Positions 39,550 to 48,067 of a stretch of 64,000 nucleotides of DNA are shown here, one piece after another. Every line of letters begins with the position of its first letter. The stretch's first letter is position 1. Location: NCBI RefSeq assembly GCF_003086355.1, contig NZ_CP031733.1, forward strand, positions 1,860,001 through 1,924,000. Reading direction: 5' to 3'. Source of the stretch: Streptococcus chenjunshii (GTDB lineage: Bacteria > Bacillota > Bacilli > Lactobacillales > Streptococcaceae). A program made the translations under genes and the position numbers. The notes below the pieces were generated by a model. That model did not search any database. It was not told the origin of the DNA and saw only the letters and a list, made by a program, of their open reading frames with translations.

Positions 39550-40212
39550 TTATCGGGCTAGAGAAAAGGTTTTTACATTTTTAATTCCATTTTCATAAAA
39601 GAGGGCTTTAATACTTTGTAAAGTTGCGCCAGTTGTATAGATATCATCTACAAGTAAAACTTTATCTGGATATTGGTCATATTTTTTGAGTTTGAAGCCT
39701 AAATTTACCTGAAGCCTTTCTTGTTTTGATTTGCTGGACTGCTGCTCTGATCCTTCTCGGATCAGAAGATCTATATAGGAAATATCGGCAGCTTCCAAAA
39801 GAGCTTTAACCTGATTAAACTTCCTCTTTTCATATCTCTCTTTGCTTAAAGGAACTGGTATGATACTGTAAGCTCGGTAAGGACGCAGATGTGCTTTTAT
39901 AGCCGCGGCGAAAACCTTCCTTAAAACATAATCTCCTTGAAATTTATAACGGTTAAAATAGTCCTTCATAGCTTGGTTATAAGTAAAAAGAGCTTCGTGA
40001 CATACGGTAATCCCCTTTTCTTCCCAATACAGACAGTCTTTGCACTTCTGCGAACAATGATTTTTGAAACAAGAAGGACAGTGTTCAGAACTGATGATTT
40101 CAAAAGACCGGCGGCAGCGGCTGCAGATTATCTGACTATTATTCTTTAATAGCACTATTGACAAAAAAGTCAGTTTATTCTCTATTGGATTTTGGCATAG
40201 TAAACAAAACAC
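39550..40212 (-). CDS. comFC: ComFC phosphoribosyltransferase-like competence protein
   Basis: 220 residues. Zinc cysteines at the start (CLLCQNP, CSRCRRSF, CPSCFKNHCSQKCKDC) precede a type I PRTase domain: IIPVPLSKERYEKRKFNQ and the PRPP loop VLLVDDIYTTGAT. Required for transformation in the ComFA/ComFC pair. Overlaps comFA by one nucleotide, so one operon controlled by the competence box upstream of comFA. Confidence 0.9.
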   Translation of the reverse strand: MFCLLCQNPIENKLTFLSIVLLKNNSQIICSRCRRSFEIISSEHCPSCFKNHCSQKCKDCLYWEEKGITVCHEALFTYNQAMKDYFNRYKFQGDYVLRKVFAAAIKAHLRPYRAYSIIPVPLSKERYEKRKFNQVKALLEAADISYIDLLIREGSEQQSSKSKQERLQVNLGFKLKKYDQYPDKVLLVDDIYTTGATLQSIKALFYENGIKNVKTFSLAR

Positions 40213-41510
40213 TAGAAGCCTCCTTTTTGATTCATTTCCTTAATTTCTGAAATAGCTTTTTTTATTGATTTTGTTAAGCCATTATGAAAGAAAATTAATT
40301 CTCCGGTCGGTCTGTCCGACGATCGGCCGACACGGCCGGCCATCTGAATTAAGCTGCTTTTAGTGTATAAATGATGATGAGCCAGTAAGATAAAAACATC
40401 AAGATTAGGAAATGTTACCCCACGTTCTAAAATAGTTGTTGACACCAATATCTGAAGATTGCCTTTGCGAAACTGCTCTATTAATTCCAGCCGATTTTCT
40501 GACTGACTGGAGACGCAGGCAATCGAGTCAGCGGTGAAATAGCGCTGTAAAATGACAGCCAGCCTCTCACCTTTCTCTATATTTGGAAAAAATAAAAGGA
40601 GAGGGAAGCCGGTTTTTCTTTGTTTTTCTATCATCGTGAGCAATTTTCTGGGAAGCCGGCCTCTGTCCATCTCTGTTAAAAGATTTCCCAGCCACTGTGT
40701 TTTAGGGATAACTAACGGTTTTCCATGAAAGCGCCGAGCAAGATGCAGCTTTTTTAGCTGTCCTTTTTTCACTTGTCTGTCTAACCTCTCAGTGGAGGTG
40801 GCTGTTAAAAAAATCTTAATGCCATCTTTTTTCAGACTTTTTTCTGTTCCATGATAAAGCATATTATTATCTGTAAATGGGAAAGCATCCACTTCATCTA
40901 TAATCAGCAAATCAAAAGCCCGATAAAATTTTAACAATTGGTGCGTTGTCGCAATAAGCAAAGGGGCACGTTTATAAGGATCGGAGTTTCCATGCAGGAG
41001 AGTAATAGGACAGGAAAAAGCAGAAGTCAGGCGTTTATAAAGTTCTATGCAAACATCTACTCTGGGACTGGCTATACAGACAGCTTTTCCCTGATCAATA
41101 ACACTGGCGACCATTTTATAAATCATCTCCGTTTTCCCAGCTCCCGTAACTGCATGAACCAGCAAATGGTCTCCTTTTTCAAGATTTGACACCAAAGCAT
41201 CTGATACTCTTTTTTGATAGGTGGTCAGCTTTCCTGTCCAAATTAACGAACGAACAGCAGGAAATTTTTGCTGCCGAAAAAAATATAAGGAAGCTTTGGT
41301 AGAAATCCTGCCGAATACCAAACAATTTCTACAGTAATACTCTCCGTTTGGCAGAGCATTCTCCCGAGAAATCAAGGACGAGCAGCGGACACAAAACCAA
41401 GAATTGCCTTTTTTTATTGCTGCAGGACAGGTTTGAGCTTGTTTTCTTATTTCAGCTGGCAGCTGTATCTCAGTAAATAAACGGCCGAAGTAATCATCTA
41501 AACAATCCAT
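40212..41510 (-). CDS. comFA: ComFA DNA-uptake ATPase/helicase
   Basis: 432 residues from the ATG at 41510; an alternative ATG at 41519 lies next to the competence box and would leave no leader. The open frame extends far upstream but that part is not family-like. Zinc finger CVRCSSLI...YYCRNC, Walker A AVTGAGKTE, DEVD box in LLIIDEVDAF, TATST motif III and C-terminal QMAGRVGRSS. Drives single-strand DNA import during transformation. Confidence 0.9.
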   Translation of the reverse strand: MDCLDDYFGRLFTEIQLPAEIRKQAQTCPAAIKKGNSWFCVRCSSLISRENALPNGEYYCRNCLVFGRISTKASLYFFRQQKFPAVRSLIWTGKLTTYQKRVSDALVSNLEKGDHLLVHAVTGAGKTEMIYKMVASVIDQGKAVCIASPRVDVCIELYKRLTSAFSCPITLLHGNSDPYKRAPLLIATTHQLLKFYRAFDLLIIDEVDAFPFTDNNMLYHGTEKSLKKDGIKIFLTATSTERLDRQVKKGQLKKLHLARRFHGKPLVIPKTQWLGNLLTEMDRGRLPRKLLTMIEKQRKTGFPLLLFFPNIEKGERLAVILQRYFTADSIACVSSQSENRLELIEQFRKGNLQILVSTTILERGVTFPNLDVFILLAHHHLYTKSSLIQMAGRVGRSSDRPTGELIFFHNGLTKSIKKAISEIKEMNQKGGF

Positions 41511-41519
41511 ATATCTCAT

Positions 41520-41527
41520 TATTCGTA
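41520..41527 (-). promoter_or_regulatory. ComX (SigX) competence box of comFA
   Basis: TACGAATA on the minus strand, the exact late-competence box, 9 nt from the comFA ATG at 41510 with T-rich sequence upstream. The leader would be only a few nucleotides long. Confidence 0.8.
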
Positions 41528-41567
41528 AAACTTTGATAAATAGCAGAAAATTTTGTAAAATTTTCTT

Positions 41568-42194
41568 ATGACTTATAAAACAATCAGAACGAATGGGTGT
41601 TTTGAAGAAGAAATTAAAAAATCTCGTTTTATCTGTTTCCTTAAACGTGTCAGTAATGAAACAGAAGCTAAAGATTATATTGCACAAATCAAAAAAGAGC
41701 ATTACAAGGCGAATCATTCCTGCTCGGCTATGATTATCGGTGATAACTCTGATACTAAACGCTCCAGCGATGACGGTGAGCCAAGCGGAACAGCGGGTAT
41801 TCCAATGCTGTCGGTTTTAGAAAAGCAAGGATTAACAAATCTTGTTGCTGTTGTTACGCGCTATTTTGGCGGTGTTAAACTAGGCACTGGCGGATTGATT
41901 CGAGCTTATTCCGGTACAGTATCCAAAGCATTGACGGCTGTCGGATTAGTGGAAGTTAAGGAGCTGCTGGGTCTTGAAATCCAACTGACTTATTCTCAGT
42001 ATCAGACTTGGAACAATTTTTTGCAGCTGGAAAAGCTACAGGAAGCTGAAACAGAATTTCTTGATAATGTCAAAACACATGTTTATATTGAGCCCAAAAA
42101 ACTCGATGATTTTTTGCAGCATTTAACTGACTTTTATCATAAGCGGCTATCTTACAAAGAGATCGGCAGCAAGCTTGTAGAACTGCCTTTCTAG
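41568..42194 (+). CDS. YigZ/IMPACT family protein (UPF0029)
   Basis: 208 residues, normal length. N-terminal UPF0029 domain with SRFICFLKRV, KANHSCSAMIIG, SSDDGEPSGTAGIPML, VVTRYFGGVKLGTGGLIRAY; C-terminal ferredoxin-like DUF1949 domain. Function not established; the fold resembles ribosome- and tRNA-associated proteins. Divergent from comFA with 57 nt between start codons, the usual streptococcal arrangement. Confidence 0.88.
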   Translation: MTYKTIRTNGCFEEEIKKSRFICFLKRVSNETEAKDYIAQIKKEHYKANHSCSAMIIGDNSDTKRSSDDGEPSGTAGIPMLSVLEKQGLTNLVAVVTRYFGGVKLGTGGLIRAYSGTVSKALTAVGLVEVKELLGLEIQLTYSQYQTWNNFLQLEKLQEAETEFLDNVKTHVYIEPKKLDDFLQHLTDFYHKRLSYKEIGSKLVELPF

Positions 42195-42261
42195 CAAAAT
42201 AAGCGGCTCTGATGTCGTCAGGTGATACGTTTTTCCTATCGAAGTGATAAGAAATAAATAT

Positions 42262-42290
42262 TTTACAAATGTTCTTAATCCGATTATACT
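42262..42290 (+). promoter_or_regulatory. cysK promoter
   Basis: TTTACA (42262-42267), 17-nt spacer, TATACT (42285-42290), then a short leader with GAGG before the ATG at 42322. Confidence 0.7.
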
Positions 42291-42321
42291 GTTAACACTA
42301 CAATAATTTTGAGGTAAACTA

Positions 42322-43251
42322 ATGACAAAAATTTATAATTCTATTACTGAGTTAGTTGGAAATACACCTATCATCAAATTAAACAGAACGGTTCCTGAAG
42401 ATGCTGCTGATGTTTATGTAAAATTGGAAGCCTTCAATCCCGGGTCTTCAGTAAAAGATCGGATTGCTTTAGCTATGATTGAAGATGCAGAAGAACGAGG
42501 GCTTCTCAAACCGGGTGATACTATTATTGAACCGACCAGCGGCAACACCGGAATCGGATTGGCTTGGGTCGGCAGTGCCAAAGGTTACAAGGTTATTATT
42601 GTTATGCCTGAGACCATGAGCATTGAACGTCGAAAAATCATTCAGGCTTACGGTGCTGAACTGATTCTGACGCCAGGAACAGAAGGGATGAAAGGAGCTA
42701 TCCAAAAAGCTAAAGAACTAGCCCAAGCAAAAGATGGCTGGATTCCGATGCAGTTTAATAATCCAGCTAATCCAAGAATTCACGAAAAAACAACCGGACA
42801 AGAAATTCTTGAAGCATTTGGTGATAGGGGGCTTGATGCCTTTATTTCCGGTGTTGGAACCGGCGGTACCGTATCAGGAGTTTCCCATGCTCTCAAAAAA
42901 GTGAATCCCAAAATACAAATTTTGGCTGTTGAAGCTGATGAATCTGCTGTCCTTTCAGGCGGAAAACCAGGTCCTCATAAAATTCAAGGAATTTCAGCTG
43001 GTTTTATCCCTGAAACTTTGGATATAGAAGCTTATGATGGGATTATCCGCGTAACCTCTGATGATGCCATTGCAACTGGCCGAATTATCGGCGGGCAGGA
43101 AGGTTTTCTGGTAGGAATTTCAGCTGGAGCTGCGATTTATGCTGCGATTGAAACTGCGAAAAAATTAGGTAAAGGTAAAAAAGTATTGGCTCTTTTACCA
43201 GATAATGGGGAGCGCTATCTGTCAACTGCTCTTTATGACTTTGACGTTTAA
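42322..43251 (+). CDS. cysK: Cysteine synthase A (O-acetylserine sulfhydrylase)
   Basis: 309 residues. PLP enzyme making cysteine from O-acetylserine and sulfide. [21 protein letters not shown] with the PLP Lys45, [12 protein letters not shown] (acetylserine loop), GTGGTVSG (phosphate loop), GISAGAA and C-terminal DNGERYLST. Cytoplasmic homodimer. Monocistronic with a strong terminator. Confidence 0.95.
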   Translation: MTKIYNSITELVGNTPIIKLNRTVPEDAADVYVKLEAFNPGSSVKDRIALAMIEDAEERGLLKPGDTIIEPTSGNTGIGLAWVGSAKGYKVIIVMPETMSIERRKIIQAYGAELILTPGTEGMKGAIQKAKELAQAKDGWIPMQFNNPANPRIHEKTTGQEILEAFGDRGLDAFISGVGTGGTVSGVSHALKKVNPKIQILAVEADESAVLSGGKPGPHKIQGISAGFIPETLDIEAYDGIIRVTSDDAIATGRIIGGQEGFLVGISAGAAIYAAIETAKKLGKGKKVLALLPDNGERYLSTALYDFDV

Positions 43252-43262
43252 GATTAACTGCA

Positions 43263-43308
43263 AAAAAACGCTGTTTTTGAACCAGCTGGTTCAAAAACAG
43301 CGTTTTTT
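43263..43308. terminator. Bidirectional terminator after cysK
   Basis: Perfect stem of about 20 bp (AAAACGCTGTTTTTGAACCA with its complement) around AGCTGG-type centre, with T6 on one side and T-rich sequence on the other; serves cysK and the convergent S1-protein operon. Confidence 0.9.
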
Positions 43309-43311
43309 ATT

Positions 43312-43674
43312 TTACTGATTGTCCTGCCTCAAATAATACTTGGCTTCTTCAATCCAAATCGGCAGTGCTTTTTCTAAAGGTTTAAAGCCAATCTTATAAC
43401 GGCTGTTGGAAAAACGGTGCCGGTGCGGAAAATGATGCCGCTCTTCCTCTAAAGTCCGAAGAGAGAGGCTCGCTTTATGGCTGTACTCATCATAATCAAC
43501 AACTTGGACCAGTACTTCTTGGCCGACAGTCAGCATATGATAAATGTTATCAATATAACCTGTTTTGATTTCTGATATATGAATAAGCCCAGCTAAACCG
43601 TTATCAAGGCTGACAAAAGCACCGTATGGTTTAATATTAGTAATTGTTCCTTTTAGTTTTTCCCCGATTCTCAT
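43312..43674 (-). CDS. S1-domain RNA-binding protein, CvfD/YugI-like
   Basis: 120 residues. A single S1 domain at 1-75 (GEKLKGTITNIKPYGAFVSLDNGLAGLIHISEI pattern, LTVGQEVLVQVVDYD, KASLSLRTL), then a short basic tail. Streptococcal CvfD is a broad post-transcriptional regulator. Start overlaps the previous stop (TAATG), so it is translated with the Cof/cyclophilin fusion. Confidence 0.85.
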   Translation of the reverse strand: MRIGEKLKGTITNIKPYGAFVSLDNGLAGLIHISEIKTGYIDNIYHMLTVGQEVLVQVVDYDEYSHKASLSLRTLEEERHHFPHRHRFSNSRYKIGFKPLEKALPIWIEEAKYYLRQDNQ

Positions 43675-45074
43675 TAATCTTTAACCTCAATGGTTTCAAT
43701 AATTACATCTGTCAGCGGTTTATCCGAAGCATCTGTTGCAACGGCTGCAATTGTATCAAGAACACGATAGGATTCATCGTCTGCCAGCTGGCCAAAGACG
43801 GTATGACGCCGATCAAGGTGAGGAGTTCCTCCTTTAGCTGCATAAACTTCTGCAACAGCATCCGGCCATCCTCCTTGAGAAAGCTCCTGAACACTGTACG
43901 GGAAGTTATGGTTTTGGACAATAAAAAACTGACTTCCGTTTGTATTAGGACCGGCGTTTGCCATAGACAAAGCTCCGCGTAAGTTATAAAGTTCTTCTGA
44001 AAATTCATCCGCAAAAGGTTCCCCGTAAATAGACTGGCCGCCCCTTCCGGTGCCTGTTGGATCCCCTCCCTGAATCATGAAATCTGGAATAATACGGTGA
44101 AAAATCACGTTATCATAATAGCCTTCCTTAGCCAGCCCCAAAAAATTGGCAACTGTCTTTGGGGCCTGATCAGGAAATAATTTAACCGTCAAATTACCCA
44201 AGTTTGTCTTTATTACTGCCTCAGGGCCTGCATAAGCTGCTAATGCCAGCTGAGGGAATAGTGTTTGCTTCTCAACCAAATCCAACTCCTCCAATGCATG
44301 CAAAATACCATCTTCTTCTACCGTACCGGTTACAAAATCGGCCCGTTCCTTGATTTCCGGAACACTGTTGCCCATAGCTACTTTCAGACCGGCATAAGCA
44401 AACATCTCCATATCATTCGGCCCGTCGCCAAAATAAAGGAGATTTTCCGGCAGCAGATTTTCTTTTTCCAGAACATGGGCAACACCAGAAGCCTTAGATA
44501 TCCCATTCTGTATGACATCCGATGAGTTAGGATGCCAACGGACAAAGCGAATATCTTTAGCCAATTCTTGTGGGGGCTGAAGACTGTCACCGACATCTTC
44601 AAAGGTCCACATATGATACACTTCATTTTTTAAGTGAAAATCTGCTTCTACATCACAAATCCCGTAAACAGGCCCTAAAGCATCATCTACCAGTTTAGTC
44701 CGAGCCGATACAGCAGGTTTGTCTTTACCAGCAAATCCGTAATCAATACCGACTTTTCTGGCCCATGATACGTATTTCTCAGCAATTTTAGGAGCGATAG
44801 GGGTATTGAGGATTTCGTGGCCGTTTTTATCACTTACATAGGCACCGTTAATAGTTACAAAATAGTCAGGCTGAAGCTCACGAATTTCAGGGACTACTCC
44901 ATAAATAGCTCTGCCAGAAGAAATACCTGTTAAAATTCCCTGTTTCTTTAAACTTTTAAAAACTGTTTTTATTGAATCTGGCATATAGCCCGTATCTTTT
45001 ACACGCAGTGTATCATCAATATCGAAGAAGACAATTTTGATTTTTTTCGCTTTATCCTTGACATTTATATCCAT
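43674..45074 (-). CDS. Cof-type HAD phosphatase fused to cyclophilin peptidyl-prolyl isomerase
   Basis: 466 residues in two enzymes. Residues 10-265 are a HAD-IIB (Cof) hydrolase: FFDIDDTLR, GISSGR, and YFGDGPNDMEMF with the catalytic acids. Residues 275-466 are a cyclophilin: VANFLGLAKEGYYDNVIFHRIIPDFMIQGGDPTGTGRGG, FADEF, and NGSQFFIV. The same fusion is known in other streptococci, so it is not an assembly error. Phosphate substrate unknown. Cytoplasmic. Downstream of liaFSR. Confidence 0.9.
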   Translation of the reverse strand: MDINVKDKAKKIKIVFFDIDDTLRVKDTGYMPDSIKTVFKSLKKQGILTGISSGRAIYGVVPEIRELQPDYFVTINGAYVSDKNGHEILNTPIAPKIAEKYVSWARKVGIDYGFAGKDKPAVSARTKLVDDALGPVYGICDVEADFHLKNEVYHMWTFEDVGDSLQPPQELAKDIRFVRWHPNSSDVIQNGISKASGVAHVLEKENLLPENLLYFGDGPNDMEMFAYAGLKVAMGNSVPEIKERADFVTGTVEEDGILHALEELDLVEKQTLFPQLALAAYAGPEAVIKTNLGNLTVKLFPDQAPKTVANFLGLAKEGYYDNVIFHRIIPDFMIQGGDPTGTGRGGQSIYGEPFADEFSEELYNLRGALSMANAGPNTNGSQFFIVQNHNFPYSVQELSQGGWPDAVAEVYAAKGGTPHLDRRHTVFGQLADDESYRVLDTIAAVATDASDKPLTDVIIETIEVKD

Positions 45075-45114
45075 AACTCACCTCTATAAGTAAAAATTTA
45101 TTTTATTATAACAC

Positions 45115-45756
45115 TTATTCATCATCTTGGGGGACTAAATGATGCTTGAAAGCGTAAACAACGGCCTGGGTGCGATCATCTACCTCTAATTTAGCTAAAA
45201 TATTAGAGACATGTGTTTTAACTGTTTTCAGAGAAATGAAAAGTTCATCCGCAATGGTCTGATTATCATAACCCTTAGCTAATAATTTTAAAATATCATG
45301 TTCTCTGGCAGTCAAATCTTCATGCAAATCAGGATTTTTATCATGAGCCTTGATTTTTTTATCAACTTCTGTTTCGATAGCTAATTGGTTATGCGCAACC
45401 TTTTTAATGGCATTTAAAATCTCGGCAGCGCTGGATGTTTTCAGCATATAACCCTTAGCACCGGCTTCAATAACTGGGTAAATCTTTTCATTGTCCAGAT
45501 AAGAAGTTAAAACTAGAATTTTGGCTTCCTTCCATTCCTTTAATAAAGTAAGAGTTGCGGTGACACCATCCATTTCCGGCATAACCAAATCCATGACTAC
45601 AACGTCCGGTTTAAGATCTAAGGCCATAGCAATACCATCACGGCCATTAGAAGCCTCACCGATAACTTCTACATCAGCTTGTAAATTTAAAAAACTTTTT
45701 AGTCCTAATCGTACCATCTCATGATCATCTATTAAAATGACCTTGATTGTTTCCAT
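45115..45756 (-). CDS. liaR: Envelope-stress response regulator LiaR
   Basis: 213 residues from the ATG at 45756 (AAGGAGT upstream). NarL/FixJ type: receiver with phospho-acceptor Asp56 (VVVMDLVMPEMDG) and C-terminal LuxR-type HTH (LTAREHDILKLLAKGYDNQTIADELFISLKTVKTHVSNIL). Activates genes against cell-wall antibiotic and membrane stress. Follows liaS after an 82-nt gap. Confidence 0.92.
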   Translation of the reverse strand: METIKVILIDDHEMVRLGLKSFLNLQADVEVIGEASNGRDGIAMALDLKPDVVVMDLVMPEMDGVTATLTLLKEWKEAKILVLTSYLDNEKIYPVIEAGAKGYMLKTSSAAEILNAIKKVAHNQLAIETEVDKKIKAHDKNPDLHEDLTAREHDILKLLAKGYDNQTIADELFISLKTVKTHVSNILAKLEVDDRTQAVVYAFKHHLVPQDDE

Positions 45757-45838
45757 ATTAACTCCTTTACACAAAATACAAAGGGCGATAAGATATGCAG
45801 TGATATCAAACACCGTTGTCAGTTCTTTTCATGGAGGT

Positions 45839-46828
45839 TTATTTTATAAGAGGCAGGCGAATATCCATTGAGACACCTTGTTCTTTTTCACTAAGCACCT
45901 TGATTGTTCCAGCCAAATCATCAACTCGGTCCTCTATGTTTTTTAATCCGTAGCTCAAATCCCTAACTTCGTCGGTATCAAAACCAATCCCGTTATCTAC
46001 CATTTTAAGCTGAAGTTCAGCTTCAGTTTGAAAGAGATAAAGCTCCAAGCGGCTAGCATGTGCATGTTTTAGGGTGTTGCTGATAAATTCCTGAACGATT
46101 CTAAAAATATGCTCTTCCATGGTTTTAGGCAATTCTTTAAAGTTTTTACGGTAAACCACTTCAATATTGCTTTTATCGGTCAGTTCTTTTAGAATCATAT
46201 CCAGACCTTCCGAAAGGGTTTTGTTTTCTAATTCTGTAGGACGTAAGTGCAACAACAAAATCCGCAAATCATTTTGAGCATTCTGCAGCATTTCTTCAAC
46301 AGCCTTTAGCTGAACATGTAGCTGATCAGGTTTTAAATCTTCAGCCGTTTGGGACAGTCCTGACAAAATCATCGAAGAGGCAAAAAGCTCCTGACTGACA
46401 GTATCATGTAAATCACGGGCAATGCGTTTCCTTTCCTGCTTAATGATTTCCTGACTGTTCAAAATACGGGCGTTTTCAGTATTTTGCAGACTTGTCGTTA
46501 AATGCTCCATTTTATCAGATAAACGCAGTAAATTAGCGTTGATCTCAGTACTTTCGTCCACTTTAACAGTTTGATTATTTAAGATATAACGCAGATTTTG
46601 ATTAATCCCCCTTTTGCTGTTTTCATCTAAAATAATCCACAGCAGCAGAAGAAGAATAGTAACCGACAAAATCAGAAAAATAACTGAAAAGATAAACTGT
46701 TGAATAATCCAGATATCTGTTAAAACATCACTTAGTCGCAAATTCAGGCTGCGGAGCAAAACAAATATAATAGAGATGATAATAACACTGGAATACAGTA
46801 AAACGAGAAAATAATAGTATTTTTTCAT
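45839..46828 (-). CDS. liaS: Sensor histidine kinase LiaS
   Basis: 329 residues. Two membrane helices (about 6-26 and 44-67) with almost no extracellular loop: intramembrane-sensing type. Phospho-acceptor His141 in RIARDLHDTVSQ (HisKA_3), then N box, and ATPase motifs VDNGIGFD and YGLKNIEDRV. Overlaps liaF by 4 nt. Works with LiaR; LiaF keeps it off in the absence of stress. Confidence 0.92.
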   Translation of the reverse strand: MKKYYYFLVLLYSSVIIISIIFVLLRSLNLRLSDVLTDIWIIQQFIFSVIFLILSVTILLLLLWIILDENSKRGINQNLRYILNNQTVKVDESTEINANLLRLSDKMEHLTTSLQNTENARILNSQEIIKQERKRIARDLHDTVSQELFASSMILSGLSQTAEDLKPDQLHVQLKAVEEMLQNAQNDLRILLLHLRPTELENKTLSEGLDMILKELTDKSNIEVVYRKNFKELPKTMEEHIFRIVQEFISNTLKHAHASRLELYLFQTEAELQLKMVDNGIGFDTDEVRDLSYGLKNIEDRVDDLAGTIKVLSEKEQGVSMDIRLPLIK

Positions 46829-47523
46829 TGTCTTACCACCTCTATATCACCAGCAAGACTGGAAACAATTATCTTAACCGTCTTTAAGCTGTTTTGTTCT
46901 TCAGGCTGCCACAGTTTAATGGTCTCATTGCGCAAATCATATTCTGCAAAATCAAAAAAACGTACACTGCCGTAAATGGAGCTGACATCTAGCCTGACTG
47001 CAACATCGATTGGAACCAGGATTTTAGTTGGTCCAAACACTTTACGGATTACAATGACATTGTCCTTTCCTGTCACAATGACATTTGTCAGATCAATCAG
47101 ATCGCTTCCGCTGACACGGATAATATTAAGATCATCAAAAGCATAGGAATCCGAATCGGCATGATCGGCAGCCCCAATCCATTGATTTCGGCTGGGTTTA
47201 ACAGCCAAGGCTTCTTTTTGAAACTGTATTAAGGCATAACGGTTTTTTTTCTTCACTTGCGAGAAATGATTGATGACCACATAAACAATTCCAAAAACAA
47301 TTGCCAGAATAATATATGGGTTCAACATGAAGATTAAAAACAGCAATAAAAGGCTGGCAGTCAGCAGAAAATTATTACGGCTGTCCTGATTATAAAAACG
47401 CAGGGCCATTAAAACAATAGCTAAAATTAAAATAAAACTCGACCAATCGTCCGCCAGAATAGTTATCAGACCCATTGCCAGCAAAACACATTCGACAAGC
47501 AGAAAAAACTGAAACTTTCTCAT
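46825..47523 (-). CDS. liaF: LiaF inhibitor of LiaS
   Basis: 232 residues. Three or four short membrane helices in residues 5-90, then a cytoplasmic beta-rich LiaF C-terminal domain (DLNIIRVSGSDLIDLTNVIV, GPTKILVPIDVAVRLDVSSIYGSV). Negative regulator of LiaS. ATG at 47523 preceded by GGAGAG and, 15 nt away, by the end of a large repeat element that forms most of the leader. Confidence 0.9.
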   Translation of the reverse strand: MRKFQFFLLVECVLLAMGLITILADDWSSFILILAIVLMALRFYNQDSRNNFLLTASLLLLFLIFMLNPYIILAIVFGIVYVVINHFSQVKKKNRYALIQFQKEALAVKPSRNQWIGAADHADSDSYAFDDLNIIRVSGSDLIDLTNVIVTGKDNVIVIRKVFGPTKILVPIDVAVRLDVSSIYGSVRFFDFAEYDLRNETIKLWQPEEQNSLKTVKIIVSSLAGDIEVVRQ

Positions 47524-47538
47524 TCTCTCTCCTCGTAA

Positions 47539-47966
47539 TAAGATACAAAGGCCGTGAAGAACGCAAAAGAAAAATGACGGTAAGCCAGAAATCTATGATT
47601 TCGTCGGCGCACCTCTGCCAGGATGACTAGAAGGGCGCGGTCGGCTGTCAAGACGACAAAGCCTTCAGTCAGCTACGGCTGACGGTAAGCCAGAAATCTG
47701 TGATTTCGTCGGCGCACCTCTATCAGGACGGCTAGAAAGGGATACAAATATTGTATTACCTGCTAAATTTTTTGATATGTGCTAGCCTAATGGTATTTTA
47801 TTCGCTTTTTAAGCTTTAAACTACCTACTAAGAAGCTTTGCGGGGGCGGAACGACGAACACTTCTTCAAAAAACGCTCTGTCCCGCTCAGACGTCTACGG
47901 CCGGCCAATATTAACTCGGCACCGGATACCTATTCCTTTTTTGCACAGTTCTTAGGCCATGTTCAG
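47539..47966 (-). repeat. SD-anchored repeat, locus D (composite)
   Basis: 428 bp. Right end (minus strand) TTTTGC, GTTCTT, CACGGCC, TTTGTATCTTA, 15 nt before the liaF ATG. Left end CTGAACATGGCCTAAGAAC, TGTGCAAAAAAG at 47940-47966. GGCC/GGCC, AAGAAC/GTTCTT and GCAAAA/TTTTGC all pair. The interior holds one whole 105-bp module (47576-47680), part of a second, and a copy of another repeat family (47775-47888). Confidence 0.8.
47775..47888 (+). repeat. Second intergenic repeat family, copy 2
   Basis: Similar to the minus strand of 17513-17632: GCTAGCCTA, ATTTTA, GCTTTTT, GGGGGCG, closing GTCCCGCTC. Nested in repeat locus D. Confidence 0.6.
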
Positions 47967-47979
47967 TTCTACTTCTGTC

Positions 47980-47985
47980 ATTTTA
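47980..47985 (-). promoter_or_regulatory. Candidate liaFSR promoter (-10 box)
   Basis: TAAAAT on the minus strand, with GTGAAA 17 nt upstream as a weak -35. The expected start falls next to the left edge of repeat locus D, so the repeat would be the roughly 450-nt liaF leader. Confidence 0.5.
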
Positions 47986-48020
47986 CCAAATTAACGCTAA
48001 ATTTTCACTCTTTCTTATTA

Positions 48021-48057
48021 AATAAAAAAATTTCGCTTAATTGATAAGCGAAATTTT
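48021..48057 (-). terminator. pknB terminator
   Basis: AAAATTTCGCTT/AAGCGAAATTTT stem with a 7-nt loop and a T7 tract on the minus strand. Separates the pknB operon from liaFSR. Confidence 0.85.
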
Positions 48058-48067
48058 GTAGCAGCTG

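Noticed and set aside
43674..45074. Cof/cyclophilin fusion as a novel domain joining
   Set aside because: The same fusion is known from other streptococci, so it is noted as a feature only.
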